Shown here piece after piece: positions 1 through 8,412 of a stretch of DNA of 64,000 nucleotides. The stretch is from assembly GCA_964621785.1 (NCBI GenBank), contig CAZUPD010000019.1, positions 17,007-81,006 on the forward strand, in the 5' to 3' direction. Below the pieces are notes generated by a model. It was given only the letters and a program-made list of their open reading frames with translations. It searched no databases and was not told the DNA's origin. Position 1 is the first letter of the stretch. Every line of letters begins with the position of its first letter. Position numbers and translations under genes: made by a program. Source of the DNA: JACKDW01 sp964621785 (GTDB lineage Bacteria; Myxococcota_A; Polyangia; Nannocystales; Nannocystaceae).

Positions 1-1136
1 GGTGGAAGATCGATTGTATTTGCAAGTGCAACTAACCCGAAGTCAAGTGCTGGTTGTGGATGGCCGGCCGCACGCATTGCATCTGCAATCTCGATTGAAA
101 TCTGTGTGCGCTGGGGGGAGATCGTCATGGCACGTGCGAGCAGGAGCCGTGCCCTGGGATCGCCTTGTGGGTAAAACGGGTGGCCAAACCCGGGGATCGG
201 CTCTCCGCGGGAGAGGCGGTGTCGCACGACGTCCGCGGGTCGGTCGAGCACTGTCGCCTCGCCGAACAGGCCTTCGACACGTCGACAGGCGCCGCCGTGA
301 AGTGGTCCGGAGAGTGCTGCGAGGGCGGCTGTGAGGCAGGCGTGAAGGTCGGCTCCGGTCGAGGCGACGACCCGGGCCGTAAACGCCGAGGTATTGAGTT
401 CGTGGTCGGCCGAGAGGATCAACGCTGCTTCGACCGCCGCCACCGTGTGGTCGTTGTTTGCGCGCGCAGGTCCACCCAAGGCGTGGACGACTGTTCGCGC
501 CAGTCCCGTTTGTTCGGCAGCCTCGCGCACCCGCTCGAGCCCAAAGCACAAGCCCGCTAGGGCGCCCAAGCGGTGGATGAGCACGGCGGCGAGCGTGCGT
601 TCGGCCGCCGCTGCGAGGCCGACACTTTGGGATTTGGCTGCAATACTTGCCAATGCAAATTGAACACACGCGAGCGGATCGGCGGTCGGACGCAACCCGT
701 CGTGCATCCGCCGGAGCGCGACCCCGAGGCCGTCGAGTTGCCAAGGCGCACATGTGTCCCATACGCCCGACCACAACAGCTCCGCGACCTGCTCGTAGCT
801 CGCCGACTGCTCGACTAGATCGACGGCGAGGTGCCCCCGGTAGCGCGGTCCGTCCGGGGTGATTTGGGTGATCGCACTCGAGATGACTGGATCTCCCCAA
901 CGCAGAGCCGACCCCGCGGCTGGGCCGTGGCCTGAACGTGCCCGGCTGCGGGCCCGCAAGCGCTTAATATCGTCTGTCGCGTAGAGGCGGCTGCGCCCGC
1001 GACCTGGAACCGATCGCACCCACCCGCGGCTGACATAGGCGTAGAGCGTGGCCCGGGTGATTCTGAGTTCGGCGACCGCCTCGGCAGCGGTGATGTACCC
1101 AGACGTTGGTCCGGAGGGATCGGAGGACGCGTTCAC
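1..1136 (-). CDS. Citrate synthase-like protein with N-terminal helix-turn-helix, 3' end cut by window edge
   Basis: About 378 residues are visible before the gene runs off the left edge. The GTG at 1136-1134 is the first start after an in-frame TGA. Residues about 14-60 (SGYITAAEAVAELRITRATL, then YAYVSRGWVRSVPGRGRSR) form a MerR/excisionase-type helix-turn-helix. The rest is citrate synthase-like. The substrate-binding His lies in GPLHGGA, the second His in PGFGHPFYP, and the Asp in PALDFGLVAL, so the active site looks intact. The gene is divergent from the citrate synthase at 1232 across a 95-bp spacer full of palindromes. The HTH suggests a DNA-binding regulator built on a citrate synthase fold, or an enzyme that controls its own promoter; this is inference. 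It might equally act on 2-methylcitrate. Confidence 0.85.
   Translation of the reverse strand, partial: MNASSDPSGPTSGYITAAEAVAELRITRATLYAYVSRGWVRSVPGRGRSRLYATDDIKRLRARSRARSGHGPAAGSALRWGDPVISSAITQITPDGPRYRGHLAVDLVEQSASYEQVAELLWSGVWDTCAPWQLDGLGVALRRMHDGLRPTADPLACVQFALASIAAKSQSVGLAAAAERTLAAVLIHRLGALAGLCFGLERVREAAEQTGLARTVVHALGGPARANNDHTVAAVEAALILSADHELNTSAFTARVVASTGADLHACLTAALAALSGPLHGGACRRVEGLFGEATVLDRPADVVRHRLSRGEPIPGFGHPFYPQGDPRARLLLARAMTISPQRTQISIEIADAMRAAGHPQPALDFGLVALANTIDLP
15..30. repeat. Dispersed 10-bp palindromic word TGYANNTRCA (first of 41 copies)
   Basis: Two overlapping copies (TGTATTTGCA and TGCAAGTGCA) lie here. Further exact copies start at 78, 1777, 2358, 4255, 4992, 5517, 7267, 8388, 9551, 9989, 10065, 11162, 15038, 16038, 17721, 19047, 24569, 24879, 28922, 30712, 31397, 31598, 33260, 40574, 40805, 42816, 45432, 45590, 46186, 46947, 47722, 47814, 49750, 51027, 51819, 52876, 55088, 58601 and 62727. 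A near variant TGCGTATACA also recurs (8889, 19619, 42513, inverted at 23205). They occur in genes and just after stop codons. The count was made by eye. Confidence 0.85.
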
Positions 1137-1231
1137 CGAGGCATCGTGTCACACGTCTTGTGTGGATTCAATTGAATATTGATTATATAATCAAGGTTGA
1201 TCAATATTAAATCTCGAGTAGTTTAAGTAAC
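1137..1231. promoter_or_regulatory. Divergent promoter/operator region with nested palindromes
   Basis: This AT-rich spacer lies between the two divergent citrate synthase genes. It holds a perfect 16-bp palindrome TTGATTATATAATCAA at 1179-1194. A 9-bp inverted repeat AATATTGAT (1175-1183) / ATCAATATT (1200-1208) surrounds most of it, and TTCAATTGAA at 1167-1176 is a third palindrome. Such symmetry suits a dimeric regulator, and the HTH-bearing neighbour is the obvious candidate. The regulatory role is inferred. Confidence 0.6.
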
Positions 1232-2353
1232 ATGTCTCAAACAACAGATTTTGTGGATGTACCGATCAATCCAGGCCTCGAGGGCGTCATCGTGGCCGAC
1301 ACGGAGCTGACGCGGGTTGATGGCCAGGCCGGTCAGCTCGTGTTGCGCGGGCATCCGATCGAAGCTCTCGCTTCACACAAACGGTTTGCCGAAGTTGCCC
1401 ACCTGTTGTGGACCGGAGCGTTTCCCGGGCCCGAGGCCTTGGCTGACCTCGACCGTCGGCTCGGGCAGGCGCGCGAGATGGCCTTTGAGCATCTCGACCA
1501 CAGCTTGTCGCACAGGGATGGGATGGATGCGCTACGGGCTGGATTGAGTTGGCTTTCGGCCGAAAACGGAGGGGGCGACCCGGTTTCGGTGTGTGGGGCG
1601 GTGGCGACCGTTGCTGCGGCGTGGGTGCGGACACAGGTCGGCCAACAGCCGGTGCATCCCGACCCCGCCCGGTCCCACGCCGAGGATGTCTTGCGGATGG
1701 CAACCGGCACCGTCGACCCGGTCGCCGCCACCGCGCTCGATGCCTACCTCGTCACGGTCATGGATCATGGAATGAATGCATCTACATTTACTGCCCGGGT
1801 TGTGACGTCGACAGGATCCGACCTGGTGTCCGCGGTGGTCGCCGCGATCGGTGCCCTCAAGGGTCCGCTCCACGGAGGTGCGCCCGGTCCCGTGCTCGAT
1901 ATGCTCGACGAGATCGGTACCCGCGAGCTGGCCGAGCCGTGGTTGCGAGCCAAGCTCGAGGCCAAGCAGCGGATCATGGGCATGGGTCATCGGGTCTACC
2001 GCGTGCGTGACCCACGGGCGGCTGTGTTGGAGGTTCAAGCGCGCACGTTGGCGGACCACATGACGGGCAAGAAAAATCCCGGGTTCGACCGGGACCGCAT
2101 CGGCTTGGCGCTGCACGTCGAACAGACCGCGCAACGCCTCCTCGGCGAGCGGTATCCCGAGCGGACGTTGCGAGCAAATGTCGAGTTTTACACCGCACTC
2201 GTCCTTGAAGCCGTCGGGCTGCCGCGAACCGCATTTTCGCCAACCTTTGCCGTCGGCAGGGTCGCCGGGTGGTGTGCCCACGTCGATGAGCAGCGGCGGA
2301 CCGGCAGGTTGATCCGGCCACGCGCCCGCTATGTCGGACCGACAGTGGCTTAA
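1232..2353 (+). CDS. Citrate synthase (type II-like) / 2-methylcitrate synthase
   Basis: The 373-residue protein has the length and motifs of bacterial citrate synthase, which condenses oxaloacetate with acetyl-CoA in the cytoplasm. The first catalytic His is in KGPLHGGAPG and the second in MGMGHRVYRVRDPRA. The position of the catalytic Asp reads RANVEFYTAL, so it carries Glu where the textbook enzyme has Asp (NVD). I cannot tell whether that is normal for this clade. The ATG at 1232 follows the palindromic operator region. The divergent neighbour is an HTH-fused paralogue, which points to a regulated pair for citrate or methylcitrate metabolism. Substrate choice between acetyl-CoA and propionyl-CoA cannot be decided here. 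Confidence 0.9.
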   Translation: MSQTTDFVDVPINPGLEGVIVADTELTRVDGQAGQLVLRGHPIEALASHKRFAEVAHLLWTGAFPGPEALADLDRRLGQAREMAFEHLDHSLSHRDGMDALRAGLSWLSAENGGGDPVSVCGAVATVAAAWVRTQVGQQPVHPDPARSHAEDVLRMATGTVDPVAATALDAYLVTVMDHGMNASTFTARVVTSTGSDLVSAVVAAIGALKGPLHGGAPGPVLDMLDEIGTRELAEPWLRAKLEAKQRIMGMGHRVYRVRDPRAAVLEVQARTLADHMTGKKNPGFDRDRIGLALHVEQTAQRLLGERYPERTLRANVEFYTALVLEAVGLPRTAFSPTFAVGRVAGWCAHVDEQRRTGRLIRPRARYVGPTVA

Positions 2354-2456
2354 TTTTTGTATTTGCAATTAGGTCCCGTCGGGACACGACAAACAAGTTG
2401 TAGTTGGAGCCTTCCCCACGGTCACAGAACGTACGCACTCCCTGGGCGCGTCCGCT

Positions 2457-3458
2457 TCAGCGGTTTGCGTCTGGCGAGTCCACCCGGTGGCGTCTGGTCA
2501 CCCGTCGCATTGTTAACAAACCGCCCTCGAAGTTGTGCTGTGGCTGGGGTGCCGCCTCGACGGTTGCCTCGACGGTTGTCTCGCTGTTCAACAGAGCGGA
2601 CGTATCGAGGTCGACAACATAGGATCCGTGCAGGGAGGCGGTTGCCGACCGCAGGTAGCGGGCCATCGTTTGAGCCCTGTCAAAGCTCGCCTCGCCGTCG
2701 CGGGCGACCGACAGCTGCCCGGACGGTGCATCTTTTCGGATATGTTTGATCGACCATGTAACTTCGGCGTTGAACAGCGTCGACGTTGTCAAGCTGTGGT
2801 CCCACTCGCCGCTCGGAGCGACGGGTTCGAGTGGGAGGACTGGGCGAATGCTCCACTCGCGCGACGAGGCGAGCTCTGCATCGATGAACGCGGCTGGGTC
2901 ACGTGGCGTGCTGCCTGCTCGGGCGACGAGCGTCTCCCACTTGTCGCGCACGGCCCGACGGTAGCCTGATACATCGGCGATATCCACGACCTCGCCGCGT
3001 CGATTTAATATGTAGACACATGGAATGCCGACAACCGCAAGGCGCTCGAGGGCCAGCGGGTCGACATCTGCGAGCTTCGCTTGGTCGCTGTCGACCGTTG
3101 ATTTGCCGGGAACCTGGAGTTCGAGGTGTACGACGGTCAGCTCAACACGGATTGTGTCCCCCTGTTGGTCGACAACTTCAAATTGTTCGACGCGGCGCTC
3201 GGTCATCGTCGGCGCATCGGGGAGCGGCCCCCCGCGGTTGCTGGAGTAGAGGTCGACTTCGACGTGCTCGCGCCACGTCGCGGCGGTGGTGAACCGGTAG
3301 GCGAGTGGCCCGGCTTCGGGTGTTTTTTGGGGTGTTGGCGACCGGTCTGGCCCGGCAGGCTCGGGCGCGTTTTGGGAGGGTTCGCCGCGTGGCGACCCGT
3401 GGCTGCGACAGCCCGCGAAGGCGACGAGAAATACCGAGATGACGGTTCGCCACAGCAC
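2457..3458 (-). CDS. Secreted lipoprotein of unknown function
   Basis: From the GTG at 3458 the protein is about 333 residues. It starts with a lipoprotein signal (VLWRTVISVFLVAFAGC), then a Pro/Ser-rich linker and a beta-rich domain. Stretches such as EQFEVVDQQGDTIRVELTV recall the DUF6263-type lipoproteins with repeated beta-strands, but the match is by impression only. A longer reading frame reaches 3941, but its first part has no protein-like character. It stands alone, divergent from the decarboxylase downstream of 3700. Function unknown. Confidence 0.65.
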   Translation of the reverse strand: MLWRTVISVFLVAFAGCRSHGSPRGEPSQNAPEPAGPDRSPTPQKTPEAGPLAYRFTTAATWREHVEVDLYSSNRGGPLPDAPTMTERRVEQFEVVDQQGDTIRVELTVVHLELQVPGKSTVDSDQAKLADVDPLALERLAVVGIPCVYILNRRGEVVDIADVSGYRRAVRDKWETLVARAGSTPRDPAAFIDAELASSREWSIRPVLPLEPVAPSGEWDHSLTTSTLFNAEVTWSIKHIRKDAPSGQLSVARDGEASFDRAQTMARYLRSATASLHGSYVVDLDTSALLNSETTVEATVEAAPQPQHNFEGGLLTMRRVTRRHRVDSPDANR

Positions 3459-3721
3459 GCGCGCAGCATGCCACAGTTGGCCTGTCGGGGACAGGTGCGG
3501 TCGGTGGTTGCTGGCAAATGTATCATCATCGATTCCGATGTAGCTTGCACCGCCCGCTTCTTGCCCTGGCCTCGCAGCGGACTTTTTGTGCAGGTCTGGT
3601 TTGAACCTGCAGTTGTGTCCATCGGGCTGGACGAAGCGATCGCGCAAGACGGTGTGTCGAGAAGGTCCCCCGTGTTGTGCGCGGGTTCTCGCCGGTCGAC
3701 ATGTTCGCGGCAGATCGCGGT

Positions 3722-5211
3722 ATGCTCGCGGCGGTGTCGGTTCCACAGTCTGTGTCTGAAATCGCCGCGAGGTTGCTCGCCTACCTCGAACAGGTCGACG
3801 ACCGCAGTCAGCCGGTGGTCGCGTTTGCCTCGCCCGAGCAACTCGCACAAGCCTTCGCGGCGGTTGGTGTGCCCATCGACGTGGGGTCCGAGGCTTCGGC
3901 GAGCGAGTTGCCGGCCCTACTCGCTGCCGTCGACCAAACACTTCACCACAGTGTTCGCACCGGACACCCGCGGTTTTTCAACCAGAATTTTGCCGGTGCC
4001 GATCCGGTTGCGATCGTCGGGGACTGGCTCGGCGCGGCGGTCCACACGACCGCGGCGACCTACGAAATGGCTCCCGTGTTTACGTTGATGGAACGGGCTT
4101 TGACCACGCGCCTCGCCGAACTTGCCGGGCTTGCGGGTGCCGAAGGATTGTTTGGTCCGGGGGGGTCGTTGAGCAACCTCCACGCGCTGCTGTTGGCCCG
4201 TGATCGCGCTGTGCCGACGGCCCGTGCCGACGGGGTGGGCGATGCTAAACTCGTTGCATTTACATCTTCGNNNNNNNNNNCTACTCGATCGACAAGGCGA
4301 TGGCCGTGGCCGGTCTCGGGCGTCGAAACCTCAGGGTCGTCGCGTGCGATGCCAGTGGTCGGATGCGTCCCGACGCCCTCGAGCAGGCCATTGCCCAGGC
4401 GCTCGCCAGCAGCGAGAAGCCGTTTTTTGTCAATGCAACGGTCGGCACCACTGTGGTTGGGGCGATCGATCCACTGCCGGAGATTGCCACTCTCGCCCGC
4501 CGGTACGGGTTGTGGATGCACGTCGATGGATGTCATGGCGCGTCGCTGCTGTTTTCCCCGAACCATCGCCACCGGCTCGCGGGGGTCGAGCAGGCCGATT
4601 CGCTGAGTTGGAACCTGCACAAAATGATGGGTCTGACCCAACAGTGCGCCGTGTTGTTGGTTCGCGAACCCGGTGCATTGGCCCGTAGTTTTGCCAGCGG
4701 TGCGGCCTATTTGTTCCAACGTGAAAAAAACCATCGCGAGCTCGACCTCGGTGATCTCAGCTTTACCTGCGCGCGCCGGGTCGACAGCTTCAAGTTGTGG
4801 CTGTGTTGGAAGGCCTACGGGGAGGCGGGGTTTGCCGCGCGTATCGACCGGGTGATGGCCCTCGCCGAAGACCTCGAAACCCGTCTGCGAGACGATCCCC
4901 GGTTTGCGCTCACCTATCCGCGCTCGTGCTCCAACGTGTGTTTTTGGTGGGTGCCTCCCGACCTTCGTCCACTGCCAGGTTCCATAAAAAATGCATCTGC
5001 AAGTGTTCGTCAACGCCTCGGTAGTTTTGCTCCGCGGATCAAAGATCGTTTGCAGCGCGAGGGGAGTTTGATGCTCGGGTTTCAGGCGATCGACGACCTG
5101 CCACATTTTTTCCGTCTGCTCATCCTCAACCCGCAGGTCACCGGTGGCGATCTCGAGGATGCCCTCCGGTTGCTCGACCGCCACGGAACGCTCCTAGCCG
5201 ATGCTCCCTGA
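3722..5211 (+). CDS. Group II PLP-dependent decarboxylase (glutamate / cysteine sulfinate decarboxylase-like), broken by assembly gap
   Basis: The sequence reads HPRFFNQNFAG, TYEMAPVFTLME, FGPGGSLSN, VNATVGTTVVGAIDP, HVDGCHGASLLFS and SWNLHKMMG. The last carries the PLP-binding Lys. This set is typical of the glutamate, cysteine sulfinate and aspartate 1-decarboxylase group. Ten N at 4271-4280 interrupt it, and the frame changes across the gap: codons end at 4270 and resume at 4282. The true missing length must therefore be 3n+2 bases (for example 11) if the gene is intact. The start is uncertain: ATG at 3722, with ATG at 3701 and GTG at 3677 as alternatives. The stop overlaps the next gene by 11 bp. 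Likely products are GABA, hypotaurine or beta-alanine; the exact substrate cannot be read. Confidence 0.85.
4271..4280. other. Assembly gap (10 N)
   Basis: Ten unknown bases lie inside the decarboxylase gene, between codons for FTSS and the segment YSIDKAMAVAG. Family sequences usually have a His just before YS, which fits a codon ending in the C at 4281. The placeholder length is inconsistent with an unbroken frame, so it should not be read as a frameshift mutation. Confidence 0.95.
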
Positions 5212-6166
5212 GCTCAAACAGCGGTGGACGCCCGACCTGTTGACCGAGGCCTGCGCACGGTTTGAGCTCGAGTGTGGGTCGGTGCGTGACCTCGGGGGAT
5301 TTGAGAGTTTTGTGTTCGCGGCCCGGCACCGCGGCAGGGATGTTGTGCTCAAGATCTCCGACAGCGAGCGGATGTCCGTCGCAGGGATCACCGCGGAGGT
5401 GGTGTTTGTCCGCCATCTCGCGGCCTTTGGCCTGGGTGTTGCCAACTTTATTGGTTCGACACAGCAAACATTCGTCGAACGTCTCAAACGAGAAACGGGC
5501 TTGTTCACGGCGACAGTGCAGTTGCAGGCGACAGGTCGGCGGACACAACCTGGGCAGGCGGGACCTCGCCTCTGGCGGTTGATCGGGGCCACACTCGGTG
5601 CGCTGCATACCGCGTCGCGCAGTTTGGCCAAGGTCTCGCGGCCGACGGTGATGACAGCTGGCCGCGCGCGGCTAAAATTTTTGCCACACGACGCCCCCGA
5701 GCTCGTGCCGCGCGGGGAAGGTATTCTCGCTGCGATCAAAAAAATGTATCAGCAAGGTTCACCCGAGACCGGATTGATCCACGGGGACCTCCATCACGGG
5801 AATTTTTACCTCGACGGCGACCGTCTCCAGGTGTTTGATTTTGATGACTGTGTATATTCATGTTTTGTCCACGACCTCGCGATTTCGCTGTTCTACGCGG
5901 TCGCTCGGGATGGTGGCGACCCGGATGATCGCGCCCATACGCGCTCGGTGGTTGAACACATGTGTGCGGGCTATCGCGAACATGCACCGTTGTCGGACGC
6001 CACGTTGGCACTTGTGCCGACATTCGTGGCGCTGCGGGAGCTCGAGCAATTTGCCGTGATCATTCGCAGTCTCGCGCCGGAGGACTACAGCGATTGGTGC
6101 CGGCGATTTATGGCGCGTCGTCAGCAGAAGATCGCCGCAGGTGTACCATTTATCGCCTTGGATTGA
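5201..6166 (+). CDS. Aminoglycoside phosphotransferase-family (choline kinase-like) small-molecule kinase
   Basis: The 321-residue protein has the phosphotransferase signature IHGDLHHGNFYLDG, with the catalytic Asp, followed by VFDFDDCVYSCFVHDLA, which supplies the metal-binding Asp. This is the APH/homoserine-kinase/choline-kinase fold. The N-terminal part carries VVLKISDSER with a probable ATP-binding Lys. Its ATG lies inside the end of the decarboxylase gene (11-bp overlap), so the two are probably co-translated. That suggests the kinase acts on an amino acid or amine related to the decarboxylase substrate or product. A resistance role is possible but less likely in this setting. Confidence 0.75.
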   Translation: MLPELKQRWTPDLLTEACARFELECGSVRDLGGFESFVFAARHRGRDVVLKISDSERMSVAGITAEVVFVRHLAAFGLGVANFIGSTQQTFVERLKRETGLFTATVQLQATGRRTQPGQAGPRLWRLIGATLGALHTASRSLAKVSRPTVMTAGRARLKFLPHDAPELVPRGEGILAAIKKMYQQGSPETGLIHGDLHHGNFYLDGDRLQVFDFDDCVYSCFVHDLAISLFYAVARDGGDPDDRAHTRSVVEHMCAGYREHAPLSDATLALVPTFVALRELEQFAVIIRSLAPEDYSDWCRRFMARRQQKIAAGVPFIALD

Positions 6167-6320
6167 GCGATCTCGTGGTAGCGTTGAGTGCTGTGCGTCA
6201 CGCGAATCCATCACTGCGTCAACACGTGATCGCCGCGCACGGGATGTTTGCCGGGTCCGATGTCGCCGGGTCGCGAGAAGTCCGCGCGGAAGCTATCGGC
6301 GGGCGTTCGCGGAGGGAGCG

Positions 6321-6536
6321 ATGAGTGCACCACCACCGAATCCACGTCCGCGACCGGGTTTAGGACGTCGGTTGGTCGCCCGCCTGCGTACGTTGGGGAC
6401 GTTGATCGTCCACTTTTTACATCCGACCCGGTTTGTGTTGGTACCGATGTTGTTGGTGTTGTTGTGCGCAGCCGTTTTACTATGGCTGACGGGCGGTTTG
6501 GCGTATGTCGCCCCATTTGTCTACGCATTGTTTTGA
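6321..6536 (+). CDS. DUF5989 family small membrane protein
   Basis: The 71-residue protein starts at an ATG preceded by GGAGGGAG. It has a Pro/Arg-rich N-terminus, one hydrophobic segment at about residues 38-60, and the ending GGLAYVAPFVYALF. That ending matches the DUF5989 pattern of one transmembrane helix finishing in (S)AVAPFIYTLF. It ends nine bases before the next gene and is probably in one transcript with it. From memory, DUF5989 proteins often accompany SxtJ-like and carbamoyltransferase genes, none of which is seen here. Molecular function unknown. Confidence 0.75.
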   Translation: MSAPPPNPRPRPGLGRRLVARLRTLGTLIVHFLHPTRFVLVPMLLVLLCAAVLLWLTGGLAYVAPFVYALF

Positions 6537-6544
6537 GACTGTGT

Positions 6545-7609
6545 ATGCTGCCCCGGTCGATGCCCCGCGTATGGCTCACTCTCCCGCTTGTCGCACTCGC
6601 CTTCGTGGCGTCGTCTGGGTGCACGCAACTCGGGCAAGCCGAGCCGACGCCGGCCCGTCGCGACGCCATGCCACTGCGGGGATTGCATGTCACCGCAGCC
6701 GACCTCGTGTGGGCGAGTGGCGGGAATCAAGTTGTGCGTACATCGGCTTTCGCCGACCAATGGCAAACCACAGAGGTTGCGGCCGCCATCGATATCGACC
6801 TGCGGGACATCCATGTGTTCGACCATCGCACGGCCGTCGCGATGAGTTCGGGGACGGGTCCAAGTTCCCGGATCTACCGCACGACGGACGGTGGCGAACA
6901 CTGGGAGTTGTCCTTCGAGAATACCGATCCAGAGGGTTTTTTTGATGCGATGGTCTGGGACCGTTCGGGTGTCGGTACGGTCATCGGTGATCCGATCGGC
7001 GGGCGGTTTATGCTGCTCCAAAGTTCCGACCGCGGGGAGAGTTTTGCCGCGCTTCCAGACCTCGCGCGCCCGGTCGCTCTGCCGGGAGAACATCTGTTTG
7101 CGGCCAGTGGCACGTGCTTGGCGATGCACGGCGAGATGCTGTGGTTCGGCACCGGCGGTAGTTTGGCCCGGGTGTTGCGCTCGCCCGACCGCGGACAAAC
7201 CTGGACCGAGCACCCGGTCCCAATCGTCAGCGGTCACTCGGCAGCCGGTGTGTTCTCGGTAGCATTTGCAGATGCAATCAATGGGGTCGTCGTCGGCGGT
7301 AATTACGAACTCCCCGATGCCTCGATCCACACCGCGGCCTGGACCAATGACGGTGGCGTGACCTGGCATCCGCCCGTCGGTCGCGGTCCATCGGGCTATC
7401 GCTCGGCGGTGGCGGTCGTGGCAGGTCCGGGAGGCGAGGGCTCGTTCGCCATCGCAGTGGGAACCAACGGCGCCGATGTATCCCACGACGGCGGGCGCAC
7501 CTGGAGCCCGGTCGAGGCGCCCAAGCTCAATGCGGTGGCAATCACAGCTGACCGCCGACGAGCCATCGCGGTCGGGCCCGAAGGTCGGATCGCAATCTTC
7601 GCTTGGTAA
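6545..7609 (+). CDS. Secreted lipoprotein with Asp-box (Ycf48/sialidase-like) beta-propeller
   Basis: The 354-residue protein starts at ATG 6545 (6560 also possible). It has a lipoprotein-like signal ending VALAFVASSGC. Five Asp-box motifs follow at regular spacing: TTDGGEHWEL, SSDRGESFAAL, SPDRGQTWTE, TNDGGVTWHP and SHDGGRTWSP. This repeat pattern is shared by sialidase propellers and by Ycf48/HCF136 photosystem assembly proteins and their non-photosynthetic relatives. No sialidase catalytic Arg triad is evident. It is probably a periplasmic or outer-membrane binding propeller. It lies nine bases after the DUF5989 gene. Confidence 0.75.
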   Translation: MLPRSMPRVWLTLPLVALAFVASSGCTQLGQAEPTPARRDAMPLRGLHVTAADLVWASGGNQVVRTSAFADQWQTTEVAAAIDIDLRDIHVFDHRTAVAMSSGTGPSSRIYRTTDGGEHWELSFENTDPEGFFDAMVWDRSGVGTVIGDPIGGRFMLLQSSDRGESFAALPDLARPVALPGEHLFAASGTCLAMHGEMLWFGTGGSLARVLRSPDRGQTWTEHPVPIVSGHSAAGVFSVAFADAINGVVVGGNYELPDASIHTAAWTNDGGVTWHPPVGRGPSGYRSAVAVVAGPGGEGSFAIAVGTNGADVSHDGGRTWSPVEAPKLNAVAITADRRRAIAVGPEGRIAIFAW

Positions 7610-7787
7610 CCTTCGCGGTTCGGCGAACGCATCCAAGGAGGCACGGTCGAGACGTGAAGAGTGTTTCGACGAGCGATCGCGCCGGTCGACCAATCGCAGT
7701 TTGCGCTCGGTCGTGATTGTGTGTATCGCAGCTGGAGTCATGGGTGCGAGGTCGCCAGGACTCGGGATAAGCCGTCGCGGATCATCG

Positions 7788-7823
7788 TACGCACTGTGAG
7801 GACCATACGCACTGTGAGGACCA
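7788..7823. repeat. Perfect 18-bp tandem duplication
   Basis: TACGCACTGTGAGGACCA occurs at 7788-7805 and again at 7806-7823 without a gap. It lies 29-64 bp upstream of the first carbonic anhydrase ATG at 7852, in a 242-bp stretch that holds no gene. It may be a promoter-proximal duplicated site or a chance duplication. Confidence 0.9.
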
Positions 7824-7866
7824 AGCGAGATGTGGGCTCGCGCGACGTGCTATGGTCCTGCGAGCA

Positions 7867-8385
7867 ATGGTCCTTCAAGCTTTTGCCGGTTACCGCCCTT
7901 CGCTCGATTCCTCCGCCTTTGTCCATCCCCAAGCGGTCCTGATCGGCGAGGTCCGAATCGGGGCGGAGTCGAGTGTATGGCCCAACGCGACCCTGCGTGG
8001 CGATGACGCCCCGATTGAGATCGGTGCACAGACATCGATTCAGGATGGGTCGACGATCCACGCCACCGAGGGGGACTCCAAGACGGTGGTCGGTTCGCGG
8101 GTGACGGTGGGCCACAACGTCATTCTCCACGGGTGTCAGATCGGCGACGACTGTCTGATTGGCATGGGTTCAATCCTCCTCGACAATGCAGTCGTCGAGC
8201 CGGGGTCGTTCGTCGCCGCCGGCACCCTGCTCCCACCCGGAAAGGTCGTCCGCAGCGGGACGCTTGTGATGGGCAATCCGATGCGAGTCGTCCGCCAGTG
8301 CACGCAACGCGACCTCGAGTGGATCGCCCACAGCTGGCAGGCCTACGTCAAGCGAAGCCGCGAATATCTTGCGGAATCGTCATAA
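7867..8385 (+). CDS. Gamma-class carbonic anhydrase family protein (left-handed beta-helix)
   Basis: The 172-residue protein is of usual length for gamma carbonic anhydrase-like hexapeptide-repeat proteins, such as YrdA/PaaY. The hexapeptide pattern is clear in VLIGEVRIGAESSVWPNATLR. The metal-ligand histidines are present in QDGSTIHATEG and VGHNVILHGC. The trimer would bind a metal between subunits and may hydrate CO2 or be a related enzyme. ATG 7867 gives the usual short N-terminus; ATG 7852 is an alternative. The gene stands upstream of the oxoprolinase in the same direction. A copy of the dispersed word (TGTACATGCA, 8388-8397) begins three bases after the stop. Confidence 0.88.
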   Translation: MVLQAFAGYRPSLDSSAFVHPQAVLIGEVRIGAESSVWPNATLRGDDAPIEIGAQTSIQDGSTIHATEGDSKTVVGSRVTVGHNVILHGCQIGDDCLIGMGSILLDNAVVEPGSFVAAGTLLPPGKVVRSGTLVMGNPMRVVRQCTQRDLEWIAHSWQAYVKRSREYLAESS

Positions 8386-8412
8386 TTTGTACATGCAACA
8401 GTTTTAGAAATC

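Noticed and set aside
2457..3941. 494-codon reading of the minus-strand lipoprotein
   Set aside because: The first 160 codons show no protein character; the lipoprotein signal at 3458 marks the real start.
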